Assembly: GCA_015350385.1 (NCBI GenBank)
Contig: WNKI01000002.1
Span: forward strand, 5,533,008 to 5,597,007
Reading direction: 5' to 3'
DNA length: 64,000 nucleotides
From: Aculops lycopersici
Lineage: Eukaryota > Arthropoda > Arachnida > Trombidiformes > Eriophyidae
In this document: positions 1 to 10,309 of the stretch, piece after piece
Layout: every line of letters starts with the position of its first letter
Position numbering within the stretch: the first letter of the stretch is position 1
Position numbers and translations under genes: made by a program
Notes under the pieces: model-generated
Database searches by the model: none
What the model saw: only the letters and a program-made list of their open reading frames with translations
Told to the model about the DNA's origin: nothing

Positions 1-577
1 CTACACGGACCAAGAGGAGCACAGAGTAGCGCCAGCCAAATCTTCTGCTCGACCCGGCCAACCGATCAATCGATCCGATCGCCGGCTCTGTAGATTTTCT
101 CTCCAATTTTTTTACCTCTGCTGACTATACACAAGGCAATGCGAATTCACTGGAAGTTGAGGAATAGAACATGGAATCTCCAGTGTTCGCTCTTTTCTGC
201 GCTCCAACTCGAGCCTCGAGCAAGAGATAAAGAGCGAAAGGGAGAGAGCGACGAAGACAAACCGAATTGATGTTGCCGGGTGGAAAACCTGTCTCTTTTT
301 TCCACTTTTGACTCTTGCCCACTTTCGTCATGTGCATTTATTACGTTATCCTTGAGAAATAACATTAACATGAGATCATCTCTCTTTGTATCAATTATTT
401 GAGCTAAACATAAATCAAATATTTAAACTAACAATTAACATTCAGATATAATACAAATCACCTGCTCAGTCCCTAGGTCCCTAATTGAGTTGAGACTCCG
501 CCTATCGGCTGGCGCAAGTTTGAAGCAACAGGAGTGGAAAAATATTAACAATCACACACATATAGCTTTCAAGCAAC
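1..577. other. Left edge and 5' flank of the HSF-like gene; no gene recognised
   Basis: The short ORFs on the minus strand here (around 125-371) have low-complexity translations with no recognisable family, so I do not call them. The last ~100 bases are presumably the 5' UTR and promoter of the HSF-like gene. The first 120 bases are GC-richer and could belong to a gene lying outside the window. Confidence 0.3.
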
Positions 578-1210
578 ATGGGATCTATCTATCGACCAGA
601 CGATCAGGGACTAGATATGTCTACAAATAGGGTTCTATCTACCGAAGAGGTAGAGTTTTATCAGAGAGTTTTCAGGAATACCATGTTGACTCTAATTGAG
701 TCGGCATTGGACAAGTTGATTGAGCAGCATAAGCCGCAAACGAATGCAGATGGCGAGGAAGTTAGCTCGCCAGCTACGCCAATGATATGCGAAAACGAAG
801 AGGGTCAAGCTGCCGATAGCTCGACTCCTCCAACAATAATTCAGAACAATGAACAAGAGAAAGACGCAACAACAGCTAGCGCATCGAGGCGCCAATTGTT
901 TCCGGAGAAACTTTGGGATTTAGTTAATGAGCCGGGCTCAGGAATTAAGTGGTCGCCAGAGGGCACCAAGATTGAGGTTGAACGGAGCAAGCTGGAGAAA
1001 TTCATAAGCCGGAAGTTTAGGTCACAAAACTTCAACTCCTTCATTAGGCAGCTACACTTCTATGGATTCAAGAAATGCGGCAACTCCTATTATCATGAAA
1101 GTTTTCAACGCGGGCACCCGGAGAACCTGCCGTTTATGAAGAGAAAGTATTCATCTAGAGCCTTGACGAAGATTACGCCTTATGATGAGTTGCATCTCAA
1201 TGTAAAATAG
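578..1210 (+). CDS. Short protein with an HSF-type DNA-binding domain
   Basis: A 210-residue single-exon ORF starting at an ATG. Residues ~104-190 form a heat-shock-factor winged-helix domain: the start FPEKLWDLV, the central WSPEG, then the recognition-helix block NFNSFIRQLHFYGFKK and a closing RK. The N-terminal 100 residues are acidic and polar with one possible helix (STEEVEFYQRVF onward). The protein stops about 20 residues after the domain and has no hydrophobic heptad (HR-A/B) trimerisation region, so it cannot be a classical HSF1. It resembles the short HSF-domain or HSFY-type proteins and probably binds DNA in the nucleus as a monomer or with a partner (inference). Its last 60 coding bases overlap, antisense, the end of the claudin-like gene. 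The family assignment is firm; the orthology is not. Confidence 0.85.
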   Translation: MGSIYRPDDQGLDMSTNRVLSTEEVEFYQRVFRNTMLTLIESALDKLIEQHKPQTNADGEEVSSPATPMICENEEGQAADSSTPPTIIQNNEQEKDATTASASRRQLFPEKLWDLVNEPGSGIKWSPEGTKIEVERSKLEKFISRKFRSQNFNSFIRQLHFYGFKKCGNSYYHESFQRGHPENLPFMKRKYSSRALTKITPYDELHLNVK

Positions 1211-2063
1211 TAAGGCAGCAACCCATAATAACAGAGATCCAATGAGTCCAGCTGCAAATGACCATGATAAGTAGTTGTGTTCCGAGTCTGGCATCCAATC
1301 GTCCCTATTCCCGTAAATGGCAAATATTGATATGGCTGATGTGCATGATATTGCTGATAATAGACTAGCCACCGAAAGGGCTCTTAGTGCATAGTCTTCG
1401 CGTTCTATTATAAAACATTGTTGAACTGCTAATATACCCATGCAAACGAGAACTAGCAACAGGAAGCCGGCTGTGAATAGAACTTGCGTGGTTATAAAGA
1501 ATGCTATTATTTATGGAGAGAAGTGTATCGGGTAACAGTGGAAGAAGTGAGAGATTAGTATGAATTTCGTTAGTTATGTACTTCAGCAAAAACGATAGAA
1601 GCAAGGGAAGAAAAATTAAGAGATAGACTGTCAACCAACCAGGTAAGAGGAATTTTCTAATGTGCTTGTATTCATCGGCAAATATCCACCTACAACCAAC
1701 GTAGAATTTCTTGAATTGATAGTCATCTGGTGCACTGAAACTATTGAAACACATTCGCCACAATCCTAGCCGCTTGAACTTGGACCCATAATAACGCCTT
1801 TCCACTTCCAGCCAGTTGGTTGAGAAGAACGCAATGCCAGTTAGAATGATTGCAACAGTTAATATAATAAACAACGTTAACCTCAAATAACTAAATGGCA
1901 GCCTGGATCTGAATGTGGAAGTCCGATGTTTATGTTCGATGTTTCGTTTTGATCGTATTGCAACATTGTGGTCACCTGTTGGATTTTGCTGACGCTGCTG
2001 CTGTTGCGTCCTCTGACTTCCTCCAGGAGATCTGCTCGACTTATCAGGTGATTGCCTGCTCAT
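1151..2063 (-). CDS. Claudin-like four-span membrane protein (proximal first exon + shared second exon)
   Basis: Two-exon model: exon 1 at 2063-1640 from an ATG, exon 2 at 1503-1151, with a 136-base intron (weak donor GTTGGT, acceptor AATAATAG). Phase 1 is kept and the product is 258 residues. After a Gln/Arg-rich N-terminus comes TM1 (LTLFIILTVAIILTGIAFF). The extracellular loop has the claudin/PMP22-superfamily GLW and two cysteines (GLWRMCF, VGCRWIF). The splice gives FLLPAFFITTQVLFTAGF, which starts TM2, followed by TM3 and TM4 and a basic tail. Reading through the intron gives an unlike sequence and the length is not a multiple of three, so splicing is needed. The protein is a likely septate-junction or epithelial membrane component (family inference). 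Its final 60 coding bases overlap the HSF-like CDS. Confidence 0.75.
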
Positions 2064-3224
2064 ATTGCAAGTTGTTACTAGATTGGTTCTTATTGCTTAT
2101 GATTCTTTGCCTGGTGTTTTAATAAAAATTTTTGAGATGGCTCGAAAATGTTGCGGAAATCGCTTCGAGCTAGTTAGTTGCGAAGTTCCATGTATCTCAT
2201 TGCACTTGTTTGTAGACTATAGCTAAAGATCGATAAGAAGTCTTGATAATGAGGAAAAACTTTTTGCTTATCAACTCATGTGGTTTAATTTTCTTTGGTG
2301 AACCTTCGTGTTGCTTGATGATATCAGTTGATTGGGTGCTTCAGCTAATGGAACAGATCTTAGTAACTAACACCTTATTTTCCTCCACTGTCTCAGCAAA
2401 TTCGTCGCCTTCACAGGGTTGTCCAAATTTGACAGGTAAGTTGGAAAGCAACCAAGTCAGACACAACCGCTAAAATGGCCTTTTGCGCCAGGGAGTGGTT
2501 GTTGTTGTTGTTGTTGATGTTGTGTTAACTTCAGTTGCATCTAGCCTGCAGATGACTAGCATTCCTGAGAGGCGATGGATTTCGCGGTCGGGATGCGGCA
2601 CATACTATGTTGATGCTTGCTGCATTCAATGGCGCGAAGATTTCAGCCTTAACATGTGGCTGTGCTGCCACTTTGCACCATCAACATGGCGAAAATTTTG
2701 GGTCAGGTAAACAGGCTGGCATAGAAATGGATGAGGATAGAATGGTGCGTTGCACCATTCTCGTAACCTGAATGCGTCCGCACAAGTGGTCATCTGTGTG
2801 AGACGTAAGCGGACAGTGATCGTCCGAGCATTCGAAAAAAAATAGAATAAAACTTGTTGTGCATTTCGAACTTGCAAACGAGCACCATAGAATGGCTGCC
2901 GGCTGAGCGCTCTCAAACAACCGCACCCAAGTTTAGGTTATGCACTTTGGAATCGAGGATCTTGAGAAAACTCAAAACTCGGGATCATTGCTTTATATCG
3001 ATTGTACTTTCATTAATCTAACATGATATTGGTTCACAAAAATGTATCACAATTCTCGTCAATCGTTTTACTTGATCCTGCTTGGCTTCCTTTTGCTAGG
3101 TTACCGCAATGCGATAATAACTGTGAAAGAACGTTTTTTGTCTCTTATATTTAATGGAAAAAAAACGAAGTTGGTCGTCCTCAAAACTTCCAGTGGTTGA
3201 TTGACAGTCTTAGATTATACTTAC

Positions 3225-3519
3225 TCGGTTCGAGGAAGTCGATTAAAAATGTGTAATCCTCGTCAAATATCCACTTGCAACCGGATATAACTCGATCGTA
3301 GCGATAGTGGAAGTCGTGAAGTCGCGTGAAACATGCTTCCCATAATCCAAGACGATGGAACCTCTGGTCTGGTATTGATTCACTTTGTAGCCAAAATGGA
3401 GTTACAAATGCAATGCACAATATCGAGGCTGCAGTAAATATAAGCAAAGTTGCGTAAGTGGAACATCTGACATCTATGAGGTCTGCTTTGGTTATGGAGC
3501 GGATTCTTGAAATATCCAT
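3225..3519 (-). CDS. Second claudin-like first exon (alternative promoter or tandem copy)
   Basis: This exon encodes a paralogous N-terminal half: TM1 (YATLLIFTAASILCIAFV), then GLWEACF, SGCKWIF and FLIDFLEP, ending at a strong donor A|GTAAGTAT at 3225. An upstream in-frame ATG at 3594 is also possible. I found no second copy of the three-transmembrane C-terminal exon between 2064 and 3180. The donor leaves phase 1, the same as the proximal exon, so joining to the shared acceptor at 1503 gives an open 215-residue protein with FLEPTFFITTQ across the junction. The simplest reading is one locus with two promoters and alternative first exons. A tandem copy with a lost or unrecognised 3' part is the alternative. 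Confidence 0.6.
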
Positions 3520-4105
3520 TGCGGATTTTCGGTTTTTATCAAATCTTGATACTTCTACGGCTTGATAACATAAGGTATGATTGAATAAGATCAATCTAAG
3601 TCATCGGAAGACTCTTTGGAATCTCGGAATAATCCGAGAGAGTGATAGTTCTCGGTTAGGCTATTCTGAAATACTCGTTGGCTTGGTTTGATAGGAATCA
3701 AACTGGAAATCTGTACTTGCAAGAAGTATTGAATAATAGGATATATAACTACGCAAATATTGTCAGACACTAGATTTTTGCTAGCGTATGTAACAATAAT
3801 ACTGATGCAATGAACATTAAAGAAATCTGACAATGAAAGTGGAACTTTGTAGGCCGCGTCCATAACCGAGAGTTCGGTTTGCGCAGTGCACTTTTAATGC
3901 GTTAAATTGGCATTTGCTCATTTGACGCACGAGCAACAGGTGAATAGATTGATTGGTAACTTTAATATTATTGCTCGAGCTCGCTGGATCAAAAACATAA
4001 GACACTTTGTTGTGTAAAATATGTAAAATAATTATAGTGATGATGATGATATTTTAGTTGATAAATGACAAGACAGTTGTGTTTTGATGTTAGTCCTAAC
4101 TAGCG

Positions 4106-4920
4106 CTACACATCTACAACCATCTTCTTGTGAATATCTGTATTGCCGACGACAGAGCAAAATTCCTCAAATGAGATCTTGCCATCATTATCTCTATCAG
4201 CATAAAGTATGGTTTTGTCGACAATTTGTTGCAGCTGGCTGGGTTGAAGGTTGCTCCCAACCATCATCTTTAAAACTTGGTAGAGCTCCCCATTTGAGAT
4301 GTAGCCGTCATTGTCCATATCGTATATACGAAACGCAAAGCGAAGCTTGGATTCCTTGTCACCTTTGACACTAAACTGCGAGACGCCTTGAATAAATTCC
4401 TTGAAATCTACCTCTCCATTTCCGTCTGTGTCGAAGATTTCAATCACTCGCTGGACTAGTGGATTTTGTTGCAATTCTGGTAATGACATAAACTCGTCCA
4501 CCGATAAGGAGCCGGAGTTATCTAGATCCAACTTTCTGAAACGCTTGCCCAACCGCTTGATCTCGTCCACGTCAAAATTGGAGCACATCTCTAGGGGTAT
4601 TGATTGTTCGTTACCCTATTTTGTATTGTAAGATTTTTTTTAATGAATCGATGGAGTGAACCAGAAGATGAGTTAGCAACTAGTCTGAAGATATATGTCA
4701 TCCAAATACTACAATGGAACACATCATTGTAATGTGAAGTTACTCATATAGATGACAGATATACATCTATGTGGTAGTGGTAGTGGTATTGGTATGTTTC
4801 AACTTTGCAAACTTCCATCATAATTAATTCAGCAGTTGCTTTCTGTTTGTCTATGTTGATATGTCAAAACTCGTGATTGTTGCAACAGAGTGACACACTG
4901 TAGTCTAAACTACTTACCAT
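4106..4920 (-). CDS. CanB: Calcineurin regulatory subunit B
   Basis: Two coding exons: the ATG alone at 4920-4918, directly followed by the donor GTAAGT, then 4615-4106. The joined product is 170 residues, the usual family length. It begins M-GNEQSIPLE, so Gly2, the myristoylation site known for this family, is the first codon of exon 2. Four EF-hands follow, with loops starting DLDNSGSLSVDE, DTDGNGEVDFKE, DMDNDGYISNGE and DRDNDGKISFEE. The C-terminus HKKMVVDV is near-invariant in the family. With the catalytic A subunit it forms the Ca2+/calmodulin-dependent phosphatase that dephosphorylates NFAT-like targets in the cytosol. Identity is very secure; the initiator exon is inferred from perfect splice sites. 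Confidence 0.95.
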
Positions 4921-7106
4921 TTTGTTGTGCCTAGTTTAGTTGTTATTCGGTTAGTTGAAGTAGAAAATTGACTAGAGACGGACGATGTATTTGCGGGTAA
5001 TATCCTGTCTAAAACGTGCGATTATTAAGTATGTCTAATAGATAGATTTTTTGGTTCGAATCAATCACATCAGTTTGAGGTAGTACCCTCTTCTCACGCT
5101 AGAGTTGTTTCTTTCTGAAGTTAAATCAAGTTAGTATGTTGCAGCAATGGAGGGTAGAATTCTATAGAATCATTATAACATGTTCCCGAGTGGATTTGTT
5201 GTATTTGGATAAAATTCTTTCTTTCGCATATGATTTTCATCACCTCTTAAGGGCTAACTGCTACACAGATTCCTAACCAGAAGATCTAAGTTGAAGATGA
5301 ATGCTTCGCAGGGCTCTGCTTAATAATTAAGGGATATTAGATAATGGACATGGAGGATGTTATTGTTGTTATAATGAAAGGAAAATAGATCATTACACGG
5401 CCATAGGTGCTAGCTGAGTACTAAGGCAAGTGCATTGAGTTTCATGCAAGAAAATCACTTCGCGATCTAAACAATGTAGGTGGATGAGCATAAACGTGCA
5501 CATACAGCTAGGAACAAAGAGGCCATAAAAATCTGCAAATGACTATCCTGGTACCCGCTGCCATGTTAGGGTATGCCTCTTGCAGTGACTATACGATTAT
5601 TCGGCTTTTGACTGTATGTTTTTCGTGCTCTGTCTGGTGTCTTTCGCATAACTCGTCTGCTTTTTCTGCCGGCATTACCACTTCTCCCTCTTGAGCAGCG
5701 GTAGACAGTGGTCTATGGCGTCTTTCTGAAAATTCTGACAAGCCCATTTATGAATCTTGGGTATTGATTGATGACGATAATGAATGATGGATAAAGAACG
5801 TGTGCTACGATAACAGGATGTAACCAAGCGAATTAGACTAAATTGGCTTCGTCAGTAGATGCAGTGTTCGGTAAGCTTACAATTCTGTATTAGTAAGGTT
5901 CCAAGTGGTTTTGAGAATTTGGACTATAGAATCTAGATTTCATGTATATTTGTCTAGGGGTACGATCGTGGCAATGAGAAGATTATAGCACCGCGAATCT
6001 GTTAAATGAATCCATTGTGATAATCGACATATCTTTTATATTAGACCGACAGGATGCCTGAAATCTCAAGACCATCTGGTGCAGCATTTGATTGAAACCA
6101 TGGTTTGGGATGCATTCTCACGGTTTAAGTGAGCAACTTGTTGCACTGGGACCCTGAACGGAGTTGTAAATAATTGAATCTCTTTGCATTTTCGTAAAAT
6201 AACCTCGGTGACTTGACCATTGGTACTGACGCCTGCAAAGTCAACTGGCACGATTGACAAACTTTGTTTCCAAAACATTTTGACCAGGTAGATGAGATAA
6301 CATTTGACCTCTCGCCTCATGTTGGGTCTTTAGATTTAGAAATGATACTCGGATCCAGAGAGAATGACAGTTAACCTATGACCACTTTTTGCCAGAAAAG
6401 TAGAAATATGTAGGCTCTCTGCCACGAATGACAGTCAATATCATGGACAGTTGATTGGCGAAAGAATATAGTTGATGCGATTTTTCATGATTCTGGTCTC
6501 CCTCGAGATAATAGAGGAAGATGGTGATATTTACAAAGTATAGTGCGATGCAAATGCAAGCTATCGTTCGAGATAAGGACGAGAACTCATTCACTATCTT
6601 CTACTCCCCCTCTATTTTCCTCTAAAATGTCAAGGCAAAACATGACCATGGCATGCTCGTGTCTTATTGTAGTATTGTAACAAGTAACACACGGATCGTC
6701 AAGTCATTTGTTCATAGACAATTCCTTGCGTGGTCACCTGAGAGACTCGCGAATGCTAATATTTTCGTCTTAATGTCCAAAGATAGCAGAACTTTCGATC
6801 ATTCTCAAATTTAGTCCGGATGAATGACGCGCGTGACATGGTTACGGTCGCTATCGCAACCGAGAAACTTTCACCGATACTCTAAACCTCTCAGCTCTAT
6901 TTTGAATTCTAAGTTTCATCCAAACTTGAACACTGAAGGCAACTCCTCAAATAGGAGCAGTCTAACTCATCAGTTTTTGTGTCAGTATCTTGTGTCCAGG
7001 AGCAAATAATCCAACCCTAGGTAGACAATTGCTATTGCAATCTAACCAAGAGGAAAGGAAGCGTTTAAGTTTGATATCAAGAGAAAATTGCTGAGATGCA
7101 TCAACT
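4921..7106. other. Intergenic stretch, no supported gene
   Basis: It holds the 5' flank of calcineurin B and about 2 kb of moderately AT-rich DNA. Two minus-strand ORFs at 6594-6376 (one hydrophobic segment, TIACICIALYFVNITIFLYYL) and 6320-6066 could be exons of an unrecognised membrane protein. Neither has a good splice site joining it to the other, nor a family I know. Confidence 0.3.
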
Positions 7107-7721
7107 ATGAATCGCATAACTTGCCGAGATCAATCGATAACGAACCCATCACCTTTTAGCCCACCACCGAGTGCGAGATTAGTATCACCCAAGAGACAAG
7201 CAAGTATTTTGATATCAAATACAGCGAGAATATTCCTCACTCTTGGCTTAATAATCCTTTTGGTTGCCACCCCGAGCGAGACCGACTCGAGTGTCCAGCT
7301 AGTAGGATGCAAGGTCAAAGTTTCCGATGAGATGGCACAACATTCCGCAAATCGCTCGCAACCACCGATAAGAAGAGACTCGCGGGATGAAGATGGAGTT
7401 GGAACGAGATCTTTAGCATCAAGCCTCAAGCATCAAATCGAAAAACGAAGTTTTAGGTCTAGGCCGAAGATTGGCAGCAAAATCATGAGAAAGATAACAC
7501 CAACGAAGGTGCTGATCGGCGCCTACGCTGGGGCATGGGCCTACCGGAAGTATACAAATATGACAGGTAGTGTCAATCAAACTGAAGTTGTTGCGCGTGT
7601 GAACGACACCGACTTAGCCACGCTCAATGGCACTGCGAAGGTTAATGTGACCACTATATTTGCAACGACTACTATTAATACCACTACCTTAGCGACTACT
7701 GAGCTTCAGTCTAGTGCCTAG
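7107..7721 (+). CDS. Orphan single-pass membrane or secreted protein, N-glycosylated tail
   Basis: A 204-residue ORF from an ATG; I do not recognise the family. A hydrophobic segment at about residues 41-56 (ARIFLTLGLIILLVATP) could be a signal anchor or an internal signal peptide. Basic patches follow (IEKRSFRSRPK), then a second mildly hydrophobic stretch (VLIGAYAGAWAYRKY). The Ser/Thr-rich C-terminal tail has six N-glycosylation sequons (NMT, NQT, NDT, NGT, NVT, NTT). Sequon clustering argues that the C-terminus is lumenal or extracellular and that the ORF is real. No intron is evident and no clear AATAAA lies close downstream. The function is unknown. Confidence 0.5.
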   Translation: MNRITCRDQSITNPSPFSPPPSARLVSPKRQASILISNTARIFLTLGLIILLVATPSETDSSVQLVGCKVKVSDEMAQHSANRSQPPIRRDSRDEDGVGTRSLASSLKHQIEKRSFRSRPKIGSKIMRKITPTKVLIGAYAGAWAYRKYTNMTGSVNQTEVVARVNDTDLATLNGTAKVNVTTIFATTTINTTTLATTELQSSA

Positions 7722-8633
7722 GAGTAAGCTTGACCACTTGTTTTTGAATCAATTTTCGTGTTGATGGATGAGACGCATAGGCTTTACAGTGACCATCAAG
7801 GGGATCATCCCGAGTTTTGGTCCAATTCAAATCTGCTAAGAGCAGAATAGGAGCCAGAGGACTTCGTAGACTGTATGCCTGAAGTCGAAATCATTTTAGA
7901 CTCTGATGTATCTTATATCTTACGATGAAAAAATTAACGTAGGATACATTGCAAGAATTACCATAGCTTTCGAACTGGTGACCCAACCGAATACATCTCA
8001 TTAGAGACAGTTTTTTTTGTTGACAAAAACCTGTGACTTGAGTGTACTGATATTGCTCTCATTAGCACCACTGGTTATTTCGACGACCAATCGATTCGAA
8101 GTTATCTCGTAGTTTGCAATAAAGTTTGCATGCACAAGAAATTATAAGACAAGATCGCGACTTCTTCTCTTGGAATGATTGATAATGTCAGATCAGAACT
8201 CAAGATTGGCTGATTTAGTGGCAAATCGAAGTGGTTGGCTAGCAGTTGTAACGAATGTTCCTGTCTTGAATTGAATCGAAACAGAAAAGTTTTTTTGAAG
8301 GATTTATTAAATTCAATAATTGGCTTGAAAAAGCGAGAGCAACACTTAATTATCATTCAAGCTCCTCAAGAATAGTTATTTTCGCTCGGTTTTAATAAAC
8401 TAGTCAATACAAATGGTTCCCAAAATTCTTGACAAATTCTATGAATCAACTCTTTGAACTGAACTGGGTGCTGATTGTTCGTATCTCACCTGCCAACTGG
8501 CATGGAAGCACGTGATTCCGTTGACCCAAAACAAAATACAGCAGCGGTAGCACAGATATTGTTTTTTTGGCCCGCCAGCGCCGCAACAGTACTGTCCCGA
8601 TTCAATGAATGTCTGCTCTAAATATGGTCAATT
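7722..8633. other. Intergenic, nothing recognised
   Basis: About 900 bases between the orphan membrane protein and GLE1. It is AT-rich with runs of T near 8010 and 8555. The small minus-strand ORF at 8102-8356 has no recognisable product. The last ~150 bases are presumably the promoter and 5' UTR of GLE1. Confidence 0.3.
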
Positions 8634-10025
8634 ATGGATTTGGAAGCATATAATAGATCATTTGAGGAAGTTATCGCTATAGCAGATGAGGAGGCTGAAC
8701 TAAAATTGAGGGAGATCCGGCAACAATGTGTAAGAAGTTTTATTACCAGGATAACAAAACGCCAATCAGACTGGGAATCATCTTACAGGGAACTTCTAGA
8801 GAAGAGCCAGGAGACTGGAGATGAGCCGAAGCCTTTGGATTCGCAGAAAGTGAGATTCAATCTAGCCCCGACAGTTGCTTACATAAAACCAGATGCCACG
8901 ACTAGCCTTGGTCAGTTTGAGAGCTCAAAAGAAAGTAATGATAGCTTAATAGATAAAACCCTTACACCTCAAAAACCCATCTTGCAGGAGTCAAAGGAGA
9001 ACAAGAACGAAAATCAGCAGATAGGACAGCCCTCGCAAAAATCAAATGATGGTCCCAAGACGAGACAAGCGGATGAGGAACCATGTTTCACTGATCCTTA
9101 TTTTAGCAATGTCAATCTCATCACTGAATTTATAAAGATACAGCAAGTTTTAGATAACGCTAGAAAATCAACCCATGAAATTAGCTCAAATCCAGCCATT
9201 AAATCTTTCAGCTTGGACATTAGACTTTTCATAAGGACCCGAATCAATACTATATCTAATCCAGATAGTCAACAAAGAGACGAAGTGATTCGTTTGCTAA
9301 CAAATTTATTCAATGGCCAAAGATTTAGTAGTTTGGGCAAAATGTTTGACGCTTCAATTCATCCGCAAGGCCAGCTGTTTGCCATCACCACGGCAGCCCA
9401 ATTATTTGTAACTATCGGAACAAAGCATAAGATACATTCCATAGCCGAGAGTATGGCCTCTGTGATGACGGGACTAGCAAACAACTTTCCCATCTTCAAG
9501 GATCTCATGATTGGACACCTGCAAGAATGCTGCCCTTACCTGGTGCCAACCAACCCCAAGCTAAGCGATTTCAAGCAACAAAAGAACCCTGAAATACAGT
9601 ACAAGGTTGCATGCGGCTATGCGCTAGATTCTAAAACTGGAGCTCTTGAATCTGAGAAATCATATTTGGATAGAATGAAAGGGTTGGTTTTACTATACGC
9701 TTGCTTTCTAGTCGAAATTCATATAGACTCTACATGGTCCTGGATGGCTGCCTTTCTAAGTCTCAAGCCGAAACCCGCAATGACAGCCTTTGTTTTGCTT
9801 GCCTTTCTCGAGGGGGCATCGAAGAAGATGTCGATTGCGTTTGGGAGACAGTATAAGAAGTTGATTGAGTTTATCAGGACTGATTATCTGAAAATGATAG
9901 AGGATATAACTGTGCCAGGTGTAGATCGTCAATCGCTTACGGCACTAAAGAATATGCTCGACGACGACTCAAAACTCTTTCCACCGCCACCTGTAAACTC
10001 AATATTTGGTGCAGTTAGAATTTGA
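8634..10025 (+). CDS. GLE1: mRNA export factor GLE1
   Basis: A 463-residue single-exon ORF. Residues ~10-45 form a charged helix, followed by a low-complexity linker to ~150. The C-terminal GLE1 domain then follows, with the family block FPIFKDLMIGHLQECCPYLVP, a helical segment around YLDRMKGLVLLYACFL, the motif WSWMAAFLSLKP, and the ending FLEGASKKMSIAFGRQYKKL. In other eukaryotes GLE1, with InsP6, activates the DEAD-box ATPase DDX19/Dbp5 at the cytoplasmic face of the nuclear pore. The animal protein is usually near 700 residues; here the long N-terminal coiled coil is strongly shortened. The ATG at 8634 is the first in frame. Confidence 0.88.
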   Translation: MDLEAYNRSFEEVIAIADEEAELKLREIRQQCVRSFITRITKRQSDWESSYRELLEKSQETGDEPKPLDSQKVRFNLAPTVAYIKPDATTSLGQFESSKESNDSLIDKTLTPQKPILQESKENKNENQQIGQPSQKSNDGPKTRQADEEPCFTDPYFSNVNLITEFIKIQQVLDNARKSTHEISSNPAIKSFSLDIRLFIRTRINTISNPDSQQRDEVIRLLTNLFNGQRFSSLGKMFDASIHPQGQLFAITTAAQLFVTIGTKHKIHSIAESMASVMTGLANNFPIFKDLMIGHLQECCPYLVPTNPKLSDFKQQKNPEIQYKVACGYALDSKTGALESEKSYLDRMKGLVLLYACFLVEIHIDSTWSWMAAFLSLKPKPAMTAFVLLAFLEGASKKMSIAFGRQYKKLIEFIRTDYLKMIEDITVPGVDRQSLTALKNMLDDDSKLFPPPPVNSIFGAVRI

Positions 10026-10309
10026 AGGCTTCGAAAACCAGCACTGAAATATGACGAATTGATTGACAACAATTGTGAGTCAAATGAACCGCAATGATTA
10101 ATGGACAGATCATCATCATGCATATACATTATCATTAAACTAATGAACTACATTTTGTCACTTGAAACGAGCAAACTCTCTTCTCTTTTGGTTGGTTGGT
10201 TCGTTTGTTTGTTTATTGTTTATTTCCTGAACTTAATTACTTTTGTCACATGATCACAATGCCAGAATAATGATTTTCTAATTTACATAGATTTAGTTGA
10301 CTGTTTCAT

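Noticed and set aside
1365..1639. Read-through of the claudin-like first exon giving a 232-residue ORF
   Set aside because: The read-through part has no family features, while splicing 1640 to 1503 restores TM2 in frame. The 136-base segment is an intron.
2243..3180. Search for a second C-terminal claudin exon
   Set aside because: No stretch on the minus strand gives the expected TM2-TM4 pattern after a usable acceptor. This is the basis for proposing a shared exon.
5050..5072. GGTTCGAATC resembling a tRNA B box
   Set aside because: No A box, acceptor stem or cloverleaf can be formed with the surrounding sequence.
6066..6594. Two minus-strand ORFs as exons of a receptor-like protein
   Set aside because: One hydrophobic segment only, no convincing splice sites, no recognisable family.
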